The position numbers were made by a program, and so were the translations under genes. Positions 37,560 to 45,900 of a DNA stretch of 54,079 bases are shown here, one piece after another. This DNA comes from a bacterium (GTDB taxonomy: Bacteria; Cyanobacteriota; Vampirovibrionia; Gastranaerophilales; UBA9971). Where the stretch lies: contig JBAWVS010000012.1 in the NCBI GenBank assembly GCA_037147175.1, forward strand, positions 1 to 54,079, in the 5' to 3' direction. Within the stretch, counting starts at the first letter, position 1. Each line of letters begins with the position of its first letter. The notes under the pieces were generated by a model, which had not been told where the DNA came from, ran no database searches, and was given only the letters and a program-made list of their open reading frames with translations.

Positions 37560-38215
37560 AAACAAGAGTAATTTTTTTAGGCGCGCCCGGATGCGGAAAA
37601 GGCACACAGGCAAACAAATTAGCAAAACTTCTTAATATACCTCACATTGATACAGGAAGCATGCTTAGAGAAGAAATCGCATTGCAATCTGAAGAAGGCA
37701 AACTTGCTGAATCTTTTATGAATCAAGGTCAGCTCGCACCTGCAACACTTGTTGTAAGGATTATTAAAAACAGGTTGTTGAGAGATGACGCTAAAAACGG
37801 CTTTATCCTCGATGGTTTCCCGAGAAGTCCCGAGCAAGCTCAAATGTTTGAAGATATAGTCAAAGAAGCAGGCATCGAAATCGAGCATGTGTTAAACATT
37901 GAAGTTGACGAAAATATTCTTGTCGACAGAATGGCTTACAGAAAATCATGCGCTTGCGGCGAAAAATACAATACAAAATTCAAAGCTCCAAAAGTTGACA
38001 ACGTTTGCGACAAATGCGGCGCAACTTTAACTCAAAGAGCTGATGACAATGTTGAGACTGCCGCAAAAAGAATTGAAACTTACAGAAGAGAAACTGAACC
38101 GTTAATTAATTACTACACTCAGAAAAATCTCGTAAGAAATATCAACGGAAATCAGGATATCGAAATAATTCTTTCTGATATTTTAGAAGTACTGGGCGTT
38201 TCAGTAGCAAAGTAA
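37556..38215 (+). CDS. adk: adenylate kinase, zinc-lid type
   Basis: It balances AMP, ADP and ATP. The 219 residues include the P-loop GAPGCGKGTQANKLA, the AMP-binding DTGSMLREEI, the DGFPRSPEQA hinge, and a long LID domain. The LID carries four cysteines (CACG at about 129-131 and CDKCG near 148-151), consistent with a structural zinc, as in Gram-positive adenylate kinases. The gene position after secY is the classic one. Confidence 0.97.
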   Translation: MKTRVIFLGAPGCGKGTQANKLAKLLNIPHIDTGSMLREEIALQSEEGKLAESFMNQGQLAPATLVVRIIKNRLLRDDAKNGFILDGFPRSPEQAQMFEDIVKEAGIEIEHVLNIEVDENILVDRMAYRKSCACGEKYNTKFKAPKVDNVCDKCGATLTQRADDNVETAAKRIETYRRETEPLINYYTQKNLVRNINGNQDIEIILSDILEVLGVSVAK

Positions 38216-38232
38216 ATGCATTAAATTGAATT

Positions 38233-38274
38233 AACTGTCATTTTTTGCAAAAAAGCGAAAAATGACAGTTTTTA
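38233..38274 (+). terminator. terminator-like hairpin after adk
   Basis: AACTGTCATTTTT and AAAAATGACAGTT pair around a 12-base loop, followed by a short T-run. It may end or reduce transcription of the rpsE-adk part before the small genes and map. Confidence 0.7.
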
Positions 38275-38323
38275 ATAAAAAATGCTATAATTTATGTGTA
38301 AAAATTTTAGTGAAATTTAAAAA

Positions 38324-38574
38324 ATGGATAAAGATTACTTAAAAGAACTTTTAAATACTTACAGGGCTGATAAGGGGCATCTCTGGACTGCGCTTATTGT
38401 GGTACTATAGGACTTATAATTAGAGCATTCTATATTAAACATAATATTGCTGAAATATTTCTTATATTAACAGGTGTTGTATTTATAATTTTAATTGTTA
38501 ATTTTATAAATGAATTTAATTATAAAATTAGTGCTACATTAGATAAATTAAAAAGAGGAGATAATTTTAAATGA
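38324..38574 (+). pseudogene. small membrane protein gene with a frameshift
   Basis: From ATG 38324 the first frame reads MDKDYLKELLNTYRADKGHL, then WTALIV, and stops at TAG 38408. Shifting frame at 38399-38400 restores GTIGLIIRAFYIKHNIAEIF, then LILTGVVFIILIVNFINEF and a basic tail ending at TGA 38572. The joined product would be about 83 residues with two transmembrane helices. The simplest reading is loss of one base (GTN-GGT-ACT expected). A sequencing error or a recoding event remains possible. Its end overlaps the next ATG (ATGA), as in an intact operon. Confidence 0.65.
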
Positions 38575-38675
38575 GTATTTATATAGCAGGAGCTTTAGTA
38601 TTATTCATTTTGGGTTTGGTTACGCATAGTTTATATAAAAATATGAAACTGTATGATAAGCTTGATATGAAATAA
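38571..38675 (+). CDS. 34-residue single-helix membrane peptide
   Basis: MSIYIAGALVLFILGLVTHS begins a tiny protein with one clear transmembrane helix followed by a basic tail (LYKNMKLYDKLDMK). The ATG overlaps the stop of the frameshifted gene (ATGA), GAGGAG stands upstream, and it ends 3 bases before map. The tight spacing argues that it is translated. The role is unknown. Confidence 0.6.
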   Translation: MSIYIAGALVLFILGLVTHSLYKNMKLYDKLDMK

Positions 38676-38678
38676 AAA

Positions 38679-39428
38679 ATGATTACACGCAAATCAAGAT
38701 ACGAAATAAATTTGATGAAGTCAGCCGGCAGTATTGTGGCTGAAGTTCATAATGTGTTAAAAGAACTGATAGTTCCGGGGATTTCGACATACGAACTTGA
38801 CGAAGTTGCGGAAAAAACAATTCTGAAAAACAAAGCAATACCTGCCTTTAAAGGCTATCATGGATACCCTGCAACAATATGCGCTTCGATAAATGAGCAA
38901 GTGGTTCACGGTATTCCTTCCAAAGAAGTTTTTTTGAAGGAAGGTGATGTCATAAGCATTGATGTCGGTGCGGTTTATAAAGGCATGGTCGGTGATTCAG
39001 CAGTTACTCATCCTGTGGGAAACATAACAGACGAGCTTAAAAATCTTCTTGAAGTAACTAATCAGGCACTTTTTGACGGAATTGAAAAGATGGTTGCAGG
39101 AAACAGGCTTTACGAAACCGTATCAGGAGCTATAGAAGACAGAGCCAATCTGCATGGCTACGGTGTAGTTAAGCAATATGGCGGACACGGTATCGGCAAA
39201 GCGATGCATGAAGACCCGTTCCTTTATAATTTCAGAACAGGCGAGCCCGGACCCATGCTAAAAACTGGCATGGTAATTGCAATAGAACCGATGTTTAATT
39301 TAGGAGTGCCTGATGTTCACGTACTTACGGATAACTGGACGGTAGTTACCGATGACGGCAAACATTCAGCGCATTTTGAACATACTGTCCTTGTTACAAG
39401 CGAAGGTCCTGAGATTTTGACTTTATAA
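38679..39428 (+). CDS. map: methionine aminopeptidase, type I
   Basis: It removes the initiator methionine from nascent proteins and uses two metal ions. The 249 residues show the pita-bread fold landmarks: NEQVVHGIP, the metal ligands in ISIDVGAVYKGMVGDSAVT, GHGIGKAMHEDP, and the Glu in AIEPMFNLG and the final HFEHTVLVT. It stands in the usual place between adk and infA. The last 68 codons are duplicated about 1.3 kb downstream (40548-40757), with mainly synonymous differences. Confidence 0.97.
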   Translation: MITRKSRYEINLMKSAGSIVAEVHNVLKELIVPGISTYELDEVAEKTILKNKAIPAFKGYHGYPATICASINEQVVHGIPSKEVFLKEGDVISIDVGAVYKGMVGDSAVTHPVGNITDELKNLLEVTNQALFDGIEKMVAGNRLYETVSGAIEDRANLHGYGVVKQYGGHGIGKAMHEDPFLYNFRTGEPGPMLKTGMVIAIEPMFNLGVPDVHVLTDNWTVVTDDGKHSAHFEHTVLVTSEGPEILTL

Positions 39429-39510
39429 CAAAAGATCAACCGGAAATGCCGGTCAATCTTTGATAGAAATTTTTCATTCACTAATTATGATTTCTTTTTG
39501 TTTATCATGT

Positions 39511-39556
39511 AAAAAACCTCCGTTTTCTACTATAAGTATTTTCGGAGGTTTTTTAT
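39511..39556. terminator. bidirectional terminator between map and the inserted gene
   Basis: AAAAAACCTCCG and CGGAGGTTTTTT form a 12-bp stem around a 20-base loop. A weaker hairpin around ACCGGAAATGCCGGT lies at 39441-39465. Genes on both sides converge here, so the hairpin can serve both. Confidence 0.85.
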
Positions 39557-39594
39557 AAAATTATTTATGGATTCTTTATTTTTAATATTTTAAA

Positions 39595-40380
39595 TTACTT
39601 TGCTAACTCCTGTTCATAATAAAACCTAAAATCGAACTGCGAAGGAGTACCATTTCCGCCAGCTTTCAAATTGTCTTCTTGCGCCTTATCAAACGCTACT
39701 TTGGACGCTTTTTGGGATCTTTCTGCTAGTATCGCATCCCTTTCTTTCAAATCAGCAGGTTTAAGACGATTGAGATAAGAATAAGGGTTATCACAGCTCC
39801 GTGCTTCACCTTCAATTATTCGCGGTCGTGATGAAGGGGCACTGGCTTTAACGGGCTGTTGTGCCTGTGCTGGCGGTTGTGTCTGCGCTTGCGGCTGAGG
39901 TTGTGTTGAAGATTCACTGGCTTCACCTGATGCTACTTTCGGTGCTCCGAATCCAAAGACTTTAGAAATAGCAGATCCTATTTTCGAACCGCCCCAACCT
40001 CCGGCAATACCTGCAACGGTATTTGTTATTCCTTGACCAGCTGAATGACCTGCCTCTGTTGCACCTTTGATATTACCTTTTTCGACCAGCTGTTGGTGTT
40101 GTTCAAATTTATCATAACCTTCTTTAATTAAAAAACCTGTTCCTACAACAGCCGCTCCTGCAACAACAGCTGTTCCCCATATAGGTGCGCTTGCTACTAC
40201 TGCCGTTGCTGCTAAACCTGTTCCAACACCTATAGCAGCGCTTGTTGCAGTTTGCTTTAAGCCTTCAACAGTTGTAACAGAATCAACTAAACCTTTGACG
40301 ACTCCAGAGTTATAGGCGTCGCTGGCTTTCTTTTGTGCTTGAACCGATGCAAAACTTTGTTTTTGTCCAATAACTGTCAT
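39595..40380 (-). CDS. uncharacterised protein with Gly/Ala-rich (glycine-zipper-like) core
   Basis: I do not recognise this protein. The start is ATG 40380 (MTVIGQKQSFASVQAQKKAS), because GAGGAGAG lies just upstream; a longer frame to 40422 has no such signal. Residues about 45-85 are rich in Gly, Ala and Val with small-residue spacing (GVGTGLAATAVVASAPIWG), suggesting membrane insertion. A second Gly-rich stretch lies near 115-135. Then come a Pro/Gln linker (about 155-180) and a charged C-terminal domain ending FDFRFYYEQELAK. It lies alone between the two copies of the map 3' end and is probably part of an insertion. Confidence 0.65.
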   Translation of the reverse strand: MTVIGQKQSFASVQAQKKASDAYNSGVVKGLVDSVTTVEGLKQTATSAAIGVGTGLAATAVVASAPIWGTAVVAGAAVVGTGFLIKEGYDKFEQHQQLVEKGNIKGATEAGHSAGQGITNTVAGIAGGWGGSKIGSAISKVFGFGAPKVASGEASESSTQPQPQAQTQPPAQAQQPVKASAPSSRPRIIEGEARSCDNPYSYLNRLKPADLKERDAILAERSQKASKVAFDKAQEDNLKAGGNGTPSQFDFRFYYEQELAK

Positions 40381-40525
40381 AATCTCTCTCTCCTCTTTCT
40401 TTCTCTCTACCTTAAAATACACTTTCTTAATACTTGTATTTATATAAAAACAAGTATTAAATTAATTGTCTTTTTGTTACATAACTTCATCTTTTTAATT
40501 TGTCGTGTAATAGATCAGTAATTAG

Positions 40526-40553
40526 TAAAAACTTGTAAAATAATATGTTCATT
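40526..40553 (+). repeat. 28-bp direct repeat, left copy (partner at 41061-41088)
   Basis: TAAAAACTTGT, one variable base, then AAATAATATGTTCATT occurs here and at 41061-41088 with a single mismatch (A versus C). The left copy abuts the duplicated map end; the right copy contains the probable infA promoter. The pair brackets about 535 bases and looks like a recombination footprint. Confidence 0.8.
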
Positions 40554-40757
40554 TATAATTTCAGAACAGGCGAGCCCGGACCCATGCTAAAAACTGGCAT
40601 GGTAATTGCAATAGAACCGATGTTTAATTTAGGAGTTCCTGAGGTTCACGTACTTACGGATAATTGGACGGTAGTTACCGATGATGGCAAGCATTCAGCG
40701 CATTTTGAACATACTGTCCTTGTTACAAACGAAGGACCTGAGATTTTGACGCTATAA
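40548..40757 (+). pseudogene. duplicated 3' end of map (partial)
   Basis: It encodes [20 protein letters not shown] through EGPEILTL and stop, equal to the last 68 codons of map (39222-39428) with about nine base differences. Most are synonymous; the visible amino-acid changes are Leu to Ile, Asp to Glu and Ser to Asn. It lacks the catalytic N-terminal part and cannot be an aminopeptidase. A fortuitous ATG at 40545 makes a 70-codon frame. It was either displaced by an insertion into map or carried in with one. Confidence 0.9.
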
Positions 40758-40897
40758 CTTTTGTCATTCCACCGCTACAGGTGCTGGAAGTTATAAAAAG
40801 TTTGTTAATACCAAAAATCGAATATTCAAAATTGTTTCAAAAAAAATTAATATTAAATCCGAGTTGTTAATTAGGCAAAACACCTATTAATATTGAG

Positions 40898-40996
40898 TTG
40901 TCATTCTGAGGACTTTAGTCCGAAGAATCTGTCCCAAAAAGAATTGAAGCTTAAAACCCAAAAGGGATAGATGTTTCGCTTCGCTCAACATGACAA
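40898..40996. repeat. dispersed TTGTCATTCTGAG repeat upstream of infA
   Basis: The termini TTGTCATTCTGAGG and CAACATGACAA are imperfectly complementary; inside are AAGAATCTGTCC, GAAGCTTAAAACCC and TTCGCTTCGCTC. It is the inverted counterpart of 13912-14010. A further small palindrome fragment (CATTCCACCGC - GGTGCTGGAA, about 40764-40788) lies before it. The gap 40758-41140 holds no gene. Confidence 0.8.
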
Positions 40997-41067
40997 TTCA
41001 AAAATTATTTAGCGACTAGAGTTATTAAACGAAAAATGTTTTACAATTTTTAACATGCCTTAAAAAC

Positions 41068-41095
41068 TTGTCAAATAATATGTTCATTGTAAAAT
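41068..41095 (+). promoter_or_regulatory. candidate promoter of infA-rpmJ
   Basis: TTGTCA (41068-41073) and TAAAAT (41090-41095) are 16 bases apart, 45 bases before infA, and lie within the right copy of the 28-bp repeat. After the insertion upstream, infA would need its own promoter. Confidence 0.4.
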
Positions 41096-41140
41096 CAAGT
41101 TTAGAGTGTAAAATTGTGAATAAAATATTCCGAGGTATTA

Positions 41141-41356
41141 ATGTCAAAAGAAACAATAGAATTTGAAGGAACGATAATTGAATCCTTGCCAAATGCTATG
41201 TTTAAGGTAAAACTTGAAAATGATCATATGGTATTGGCTCATATTTCCGGCAAAATCAGAAAGAACTTCATAAGAATTCTGCCCGGGGATAAAGTTAAAG
41301 TCGAGTTGACCCCTTATGACTTAACCAGAGGAAGAATTACATATAGATTAAAATAA
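41141..41356 (+). CDS. infA: translation initiation factor IF-1
   Basis: This single OB-fold protein occupies the ribosomal A site during initiation. The 71 residues read [20 protein letters not shown], then [19 protein letters not shown] and end [12 protein letters not shown], all typical. It lies 41 bases upstream of rpmJ in the conserved order. Confidence 0.97.
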   Translation: MSKETIEFEGTIIESLPNAMFKVKLENDHMVLAHISGKIRKNFIRILPGDKVKVELTPYDLTRGRITYRLK

Positions 41357-41396
41357 ATAAAAACCGAAAATATAATAAATCGAAAGGATAATAATC

Positions 41397-41510
41397 GTGA
41401 AAGTCAGAACATCTGTTAAGAAAATTTGTGAAAAATGCAAATCAATTAGAAGAAAAGGAAGAGTAGCAGTTATTTGCGAAAACCCAAAACATAAACAAAG
41501 ACAGGGATAA
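41397..41510 (+). CDS. rpmJ: 50S ribosomal protein L36
   Basis: A short zinc-binding protein of 37 residues, starting at GTG 41397 behind GAAAGGA. It reads [20 protein letters not shown] and ends KHKQRQG. The C11, C14, C27 and H32 ligands are intact, so it is the zinc-containing (C+) form. Confidence 0.95.
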   Translation: MKVRTSVKKICEKCKSIRRKGRVAVICENPKHKQRQG

Positions 41511-41675
41511 AAGCAAATTGACCCGGGAAAATCAAATAAATTAACAATAAATGCAAATTTATATATAAATTTATTTATTTACTTGAATGTTTTTTATGTT
41601 TTTATTAACTTATAATTTAAACCTGTGTAAAAAATCAGCGTTAAAAATAAACAAGAGGAAACAAAGGAGAAATTA

Positions 41676-42041
41676 ATGGCCAGAATAGCTGGAGTTGATC
41701 TTCCGCGTAATAAAAGAATGGTAGTAGCCTTAACCTATATTTATGGGGTAGGACCTACCAGAGCCAGTGAAATATTGGCTAATTGCGGCATATCTGAGGA
41801 CACCAGAAGCGACAATTTAACTGAAGAAGAAATTAACAGTTTAAGAATTGAAATAGGAAAATATCAGGTCGAAGGTGATCTAAAAAGATTTGAAGCATTA
41901 AATATCAAAAGATTAAGTGAAATCAATTCATATAGAGGAATGAGACACCGTAGAGGTCTTCCTGTTCGTGGACAAAGAACAAAAACTAATGCCAGAACAA
42001 GAAGAGGCAAGAAAACAGGACCTGTTTCAAAGAAAAAATAA
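41676..42041 (+). CDS. rpsM: 30S ribosomal protein S13
   Basis: This head protein contacts the large subunit and tRNAs. The 121 residues show [20 protein letters not shown] at the start, [13 protein letters not shown], and the basic tail [20 protein letters not shown] followed by [18 protein letters not shown] 41676 follows AAAGGAG. The 165-base gap after rpmJ is AT-rich and contains TATAAT at 41611-41616, possibly a promoter for the alpha operon. Confidence 0.97.
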   Translation: MARIAGVDLPRNKRMVVALTYIYGVGPTRASEILANCGISEDTRSDNLTEEEINSLRIEIGKYQVEGDLKRFEALNIKRLSEINSYRGMRHRRGLPVRGQRTKTNARTRRGKKTGPVSKKK

Positions 42042-42070
42042 TTTAAATATAATGGAGAATATAGTTAATC

Positions 42071-42460
42071 ATGGCTAAACCAAAGGCTAGAGTTAAGAAA
42101 AAAGAAAAGAAAAATGTACTTCAGGGCAGAGTGCATATCCAATCAACATTTAACAATACAATCGTAACTTCGACAGATATGCTCGGAAATGCAATAGCAT
42201 GGGCAAGTGCAGGTACAAGCGGATTTAAGGGCGCAAGAAAAGGCACCCCGTTTGCTTCACAATCAGCGGCTGAATTAGTTGCAAAAAAATCCATGGAACA
42301 AGGCATGAAATCTGTAGAAGTTTATGTAAAAGGACCCGGATCAGGCAGAGAAACAGCCATCAGGTCAATACAGTCAGCAGGGCTTGAAATTACATTAATT
42401 AAAGATGTAACTCCAATACCTCATAATGGTTGCAGACCACCAAAGAAAAGAAGAGTCTAA
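42071..42460 (+). CDS. rpsK: 30S ribosomal protein S11
   Basis: This platform protein at the mRNA exit has 129 residues. It shows [50 protein letters not shown] and the basic end [18 protein letters not shown]. It starts 29 bases after rpsM and precedes rpsD, as in the alpha operon. Confidence 0.97.
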   Translation: MAKPKARVKKKEKKNVLQGRVHIQSTFNNTIVTSTDMLGNAIAWASAGTSGFKGARKGTPFASQSAAELVAKKSMEQGMKSVEVYVKGPGSGRETAIRSIQSAGLEITLIKDVTPIPHNGCRPPKKRRV

Positions 42461-42495
42461 GTAATTACCGATAATAAAACAAGGAGTCAAGGAAA

Positions 42496-43116
42496 TTGGC
42501 ACGACATACAGAAGCAGTTTGTAAAATATGCAGAAACGAAGGCAAAAAGCTCTTTTTAAAAGGAGATCGTTGCAACTCGGCTAAATGTTCTGCAACAAAA
42601 AGACCTTATGGTTCAGGACAACACGGTCAGAGCAGAAAAAAATTATCCGAATATGCGGTGCATTTAAGAGAAAAACAAAAATGCCGTTTTTCATATCTGG
42701 TTTCAGAAAAACAATTCTCCAGATATTTCAAAATAGCAGCAGGCAAATCAGGCGTTACAGGTACTGTATTATTACAGTTGCTTGAATCAAGATTTGATAA
42801 TGTTGTGGCTAAAGCAGGATTCACTGCCGGAAGAAAACAATCAAGGCAGCTTATTAGACACAGACACTTTTTAATTAATGATAGAACAGTCGATATCCCT
42901 TCATACAGATTAAAAGCCGGTGATAAAATTTCTGTCAAAAAAGGCAGCGAAGAATTAATTAAATCAATTATTGATTCATTAACACCGATTGAAGGCGTAA
43001 ATTGGCTGGAATATGATAAATCAAGTTTAAAAATAACAGTAAAATCTTTACCTGAAAGAGAAGAAATTGATCCTACAGTTAAAGAACAGCTTATCGTTGA
43101 ATACTATTCTAAGTAG
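42496..43116 (+). CDS. rpsD: 30S ribosomal protein S4
   Basis: This primary 16S rRNA-binding protein nucleates assembly of the body. The 206 residues start at TTG 42496 behind AAGGAG. N-terminal cysteines (CKIC at 9-12, C26, C31) form a zinc knuckle, the C+ type. The S4 domain lies near 95-155 (LESRFDNVVAKAGFTAGRKQ and RQLIRHRHFLIN). In many bacteria S4 represses its own operon through the rpsM leader; nothing specific is visible here. Confidence 0.97.
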   Translation: MARHTEAVCKICRNEGKKLFLKGDRCNSAKCSATKRPYGSGQHGQSRKKLSEYAVHLREKQKCRFSYLVSEKQFSRYFKIAAGKSGVTGTVLLQLLESRFDNVVAKAGFTAGRKQSRQLIRHRHFLINDRTVDIPSYRLKAGDKISVKKGSEELIKSIIDSLTPIEGVNWLEYDKSSLKITVKSLPEREEIDPTVKEQLIVEYYSK

Positions 43117-43140
43117 GTCTAGGAGGTTATAATACCCGTC

Positions 43141-44112
43141 ATGGATTTAAAAATAAAATGCGTAAATACAACAACTGATTCTGATGGCTCAATATACGGC
43201 AAGTTCGTAATTGAACCCTTAGAAAGAGGTTATGGCACAACAATAGGTAATGCTTTAAGAAGAGTTCTTTTATCAAGCCTTGAGGGTGCTGCTGTTACTT
43301 CAGTAAGAATTGAAGGAATAACACACGAATACACTTCAATGCCGGGCGTTGTTGAAGATGTAACAGATATTCTTCTCAACATTAAAGGTCTCGTTGTTAA
43401 AATCGAAGACAATGATGTTTATAATTTAAGATTAGACATAGACAGATCAGGTCCTATTTTGGCAAGCGATATTCAATTACCGGCAGGCGTTAAAGTTATT
43501 AACCCTGATTGGTTGATTTGTACAGTAGCAGAAGGCGGAAGCTTCCATGCCGATATAGTTGTCGAAACAGGAAAAGGATATGTTCCGACTGATATGCTTC
43601 CTCAAGGTAAATATGCTCAAGCAGTTGATGTATTGCCTCTGGATGCAGTGTATATGCCTATCAAAAAAGTCAGCTACACAGTAGAAAATACCAGAGTAGG
43701 AAATGTAACTGATTTTGATAAAGTTATAATTGAAGTTTGGTCAAACGGAAGTATCGAAGTTAATGCTGCGCTTAGTAAAGCTGCTAATCTCTTAATAGAG
43801 CATTTCCTCCCGATTGCTTCTTTAACCGGACAAACAACAGTTATAGGAACTCAACCTGTTATTGAAGAAGAACCGGAACCGGAAGCAAAAGCTCCTTCAA
43901 TAGGCATAGAAGAGCTTGATCTTTCTGTAAGAGCTTATAATTGTTTAAAAAGAGCAAGTATTAATTCTCTTGAAGAATTATTATTAAAATCAGAACATGA
44001 TTTGTTAAATATCAAAAACTTTGGTAAAAAATCTTCTGATGAAGTTATAGAAAGACTTCACGCGTTTAATTTAAAACTTAAACCGAATCCGGAAAATCTT
44101 GACGAAGAATAA
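43141..44112 (+). CDS. rpoA: DNA-directed RNA polymerase subunit alpha
   Basis: The alpha dimer is the assembly platform for polymerase. The N-terminal domain shows KFVIEPLERGYGTTIGNALR, then RVLLSSLEGAAVTSVRIEG. An acidic linker (about 237-250, EEEPEPEAK) leads to the C-terminal domain, LDLSVRAYNCLKRASINSLE and NFGKKSSDEVIERL, used for upstream elements and activators. The length of 323 residues is normal. ATG 43141 follows AGGAGG. Confidence 0.98.
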   Translation: MDLKIKCVNTTTDSDGSIYGKFVIEPLERGYGTTIGNALRRVLLSSLEGAAVTSVRIEGITHEYTSMPGVVEDVTDILLNIKGLVVKIEDNDVYNLRLDIDRSGPILASDIQLPAGVKVINPDWLICTVAEGGSFHADIVVETGKGYVPTDMLPQGKYAQAVDVLPLDAVYMPIKKVSYTVENTRVGNVTDFDKVIIEVWSNGSIEVNAALSKAANLLIEHFLPIASLTGQTTVIGTQPVIEEEPEPEAKAPSIGIEELDLSVRAYNCLKRASINSLEELLLKSEHDLLNIKNFGKKSSDEVIERLHAFNLKLKPNPENLDEE

Positions 44113-44147
44113 TTAGTAATTCAAATAAAACATAAAGGAACAGAACA

Positions 44148-44594
44148 ATGCGGCACCAGTGCAAAAGACATACTTTATCAAAACCTGCAGATCAGAGAAA
44201 AGCGCTTTTAAGAACATTAGCTACTTCTTTATTTGCTTATGGTGAAATACAAACCACCATGCCAAGAGCTAAAGCTTTAAGACCTTATGCAGAAAAAGTT
44301 ATTTCTCTCGGTAAAAAAGGTGATTTGCATTCAAGAAGACAAGCCGCTGCTTTCATATATGATCAAAGTCTTGATGGTGTAGTTTGTTCGGATTGCAAAA
44401 CATTCAAACCATCCGCTGAAGACGCAAAAAAATGTGAATGTGGTGGTAAAGCTACAGAGAAAACAATTTTAAGAAAATTGTTTTCTGAAGTTGCTCCAAA
44501 TTACACCGAAAGAAACGGTGGATACCTCAGAATTCTTAGAATGCCGCCAAGAAGAGGCGATAATGCTGAAATGGCTCTTATACAATTTGTATAG
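44148..44594 (+). CDS. rplQ: 50S ribosomal protein L17 with an inserted cysteine motif
   Basis: The protein sits near the exit tunnel. The start (MRHQCKRHTLSKPADQRKAL) and the end (NYTERNGGYLRILRMPPRRG, then DNAEMALIQFV) are typical L17. Between AAFIYDQ and LRKLFSEVAP, where the family normally continues directly, about 30 extra residues carry C-x2-C and C-x-C (VVCSDC ... KKCECGGKA). This has the look of a small zinc ribbon. The protein is therefore 148 residues, against about 116 in cyanobacteria. The reading frame is intact on both sides, so this is a real insertion and not an error. Confidence 0.95.
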   Translation: MRHQCKRHTLSKPADQRKALLRTLATSLFAYGEIQTTMPRAKALRPYAEKVISLGKKGDLHSRRQAAAFIYDQSLDGVVCSDCKTFKPSAEDAKKCECGGKATEKTILRKLFSEVAPNYTERNGGYLRILRMPPRRGDNAEMALIQFV

Positions 44595-44624
44595 CGAATC
44601 ATCAGGCGATAATCGGAATAAATA

Positions 44625-45485
44625 ATGCAGAAAAACACTCTGACAATTGAAAATAATAAATTTATATCTGAAGAAATTAATTTCTTCAGATATAGTTTAG
44701 TTGTGGAGTATGCAGGCTGGGCGTTTTTCGGCAGTCAAAAACAACCCGGAGTGAAAACAGTTCAGTCCGAGCTTGAAAATGCATTAAAAAAATTACTGCA
44801 ATGCGACATAAAAATTATTTTTTCAGGAAGAACCGACAAAGGAGTGCATGCCAAAAATCAGGTAGCGCACTTTAATGTTCCCTTTGAACTGAACTTAAAC
44901 AGATTTTTATACTCATTAAATGCGATTTTATCAGAGTATTTGAGTGTAAAAAATGTGCAAAAGGTGGATAAAACCTTTCACAGCCAAATAAGCGCAAATT
45001 ACAGATGGTACAGATACACAATAAACAACAGACCACAGCGTTCAGTGTGGTTAAATAAGACCAGCAGTCATATTTATGAAAAACTGAATATTGAATCAAT
45101 GCAAAAAGCTCTTGATTATCTGATCGGAAAGCATGACTTTACCAGCTTCAAAAAGGTAAATTCTCCTAATCCCGTTAAGGAGTGCGTTATGTATTACGTT
45201 GGACTCAGTGAAAAAGCAGGAGTTATCAATATTGATTTGATTGCAAACAGATTTTTGTATAATATGGTAAGAATAATAGCAGGAACATTAATTGAAATCG
45301 GCAAAGGCATTTATCCTCCGGAACATATGCTGGAAGTTCTCGAGGCTAAAGACAGAACCTGTGCAGGACCAACTGCAGAAGCTTGCGGATTGACATTTAT
45401 GCTTGTCGGCTATGATGAACAGTACAATAGAAAAGCAATTATGGAGATTAACGATAATGAAGACCTACTCTGCAAAGCCTCTTGA
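44625..45485 (+). CDS. truA: tRNA pseudouridine synthase A
   Basis: It converts uridines 38-40 of tRNA anticodon arms to pseudouridine. The 286 residues contain the catalytic Asp in [18 protein letters not shown] (near residue 70), [17 protein letters not shown] and [15 protein letters not shown]. It lies between rplQ and rplM, a common arrangement, and overlaps rplM by 29 bases in another frame. Confidence 0.96.
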   Translation: MQKNTLTIENNKFISEEINFFRYSLVVEYAGWAFFGSQKQPGVKTVQSELENALKKLLQCDIKIIFSGRTDKGVHAKNQVAHFNVPFELNLNRFLYSLNAILSEYLSVKNVQKVDKTFHSQISANYRWYRYTINNRPQRSVWLNKTSSHIYEKLNIESMQKALDYLIGKHDFTSFKKVNSPNPVKECVMYYVGLSEKAGVINIDLIANRFLYNMVRIIAGTLIEIGKGIYPPEHMLEVLEAKDRTCAGPTAEACGLTFMLVGYDEQYNRKAIMEINDNEDLLCKAS

Positions 45486-45900
45486 AGTAGAAGCTAAGTG
45501 GTATGTTATAGATGCTTCAAACTATACACTAGGAAGATTGGCATCTTTGGCAGCGAATATTTTACGCGGAAAACTTAAACCGGAATACACACCACATATT
45601 GATATGGGTGATTTTGTAATTGTTATTAACGCTGAAAAAGTTAAAATAACAGGAAAAAAAGAAACCGATAAAATTTATTATCACCACACAGGCTTTCCGG
45701 GTGGTTTAAGACAAATAAGTTTCAGAGATCAAATGAAAAAAGATCCTACAGTGCCTATTGAAAAAGCTGTTAAAGGCATGCTTCCTCACAATACTTTGGG
45801 GCAGGTACAATTTAATAAATTAAAAGTATATGCAGGATCGGAACATCCTCATGAAGCTCAACAACCGACAGAATATAAAGAACCGGAGGTTATTAAATAA
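45457..45900 (+). CDS. rplM: 50S ribosomal protein L13
   Basis: This early assembly protein of the large subunit has 147 residues from ATG 45457 ([20 protein letters not shown]). An upstream in-frame ATG at 45403 would add 18 residues foreign to the family, so it is rejected. Landmarks are [15 protein letters not shown], the [10 protein letters not shown] loop and [11 protein letters not shown]. It overlaps truA upstream and shares one base with rpsI downstream (TAATG). Confidence 0.96.
   Translation: MKTYSAKPLEVEAKWYVIDASNYTLGRLASLAANILRGKLKPEYTPHIDMGDFVIVINAEKVKITGKKETDKIYYHHTGFPGGLRQISFRDQMKKDPTVPIEKAVKGMLPHNTLGQVQFNKLKVYAGSEHPHEAQQPTEYKEPEVIK

Noticed and set aside
40545-40757. Small methionine aminopeptidase paralogue
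   Set aside because: It holds only the last 68 codons of map, without most metal ligands, and its ATG belongs to the flanking 28-bp repeat.
39222-40757. map duplication as an assembly artefact
   Set aside because: The copies differ at about nine positions, mainly synonymous, and have distinct flanks, which a collapsed or repeated assembly would not produce.
45403-45456. N-terminal extension of L13
   Set aside because: The 18 extra residues are truA sequence in another frame and have no match to L13; ATG 45457 gives the family N-terminus.
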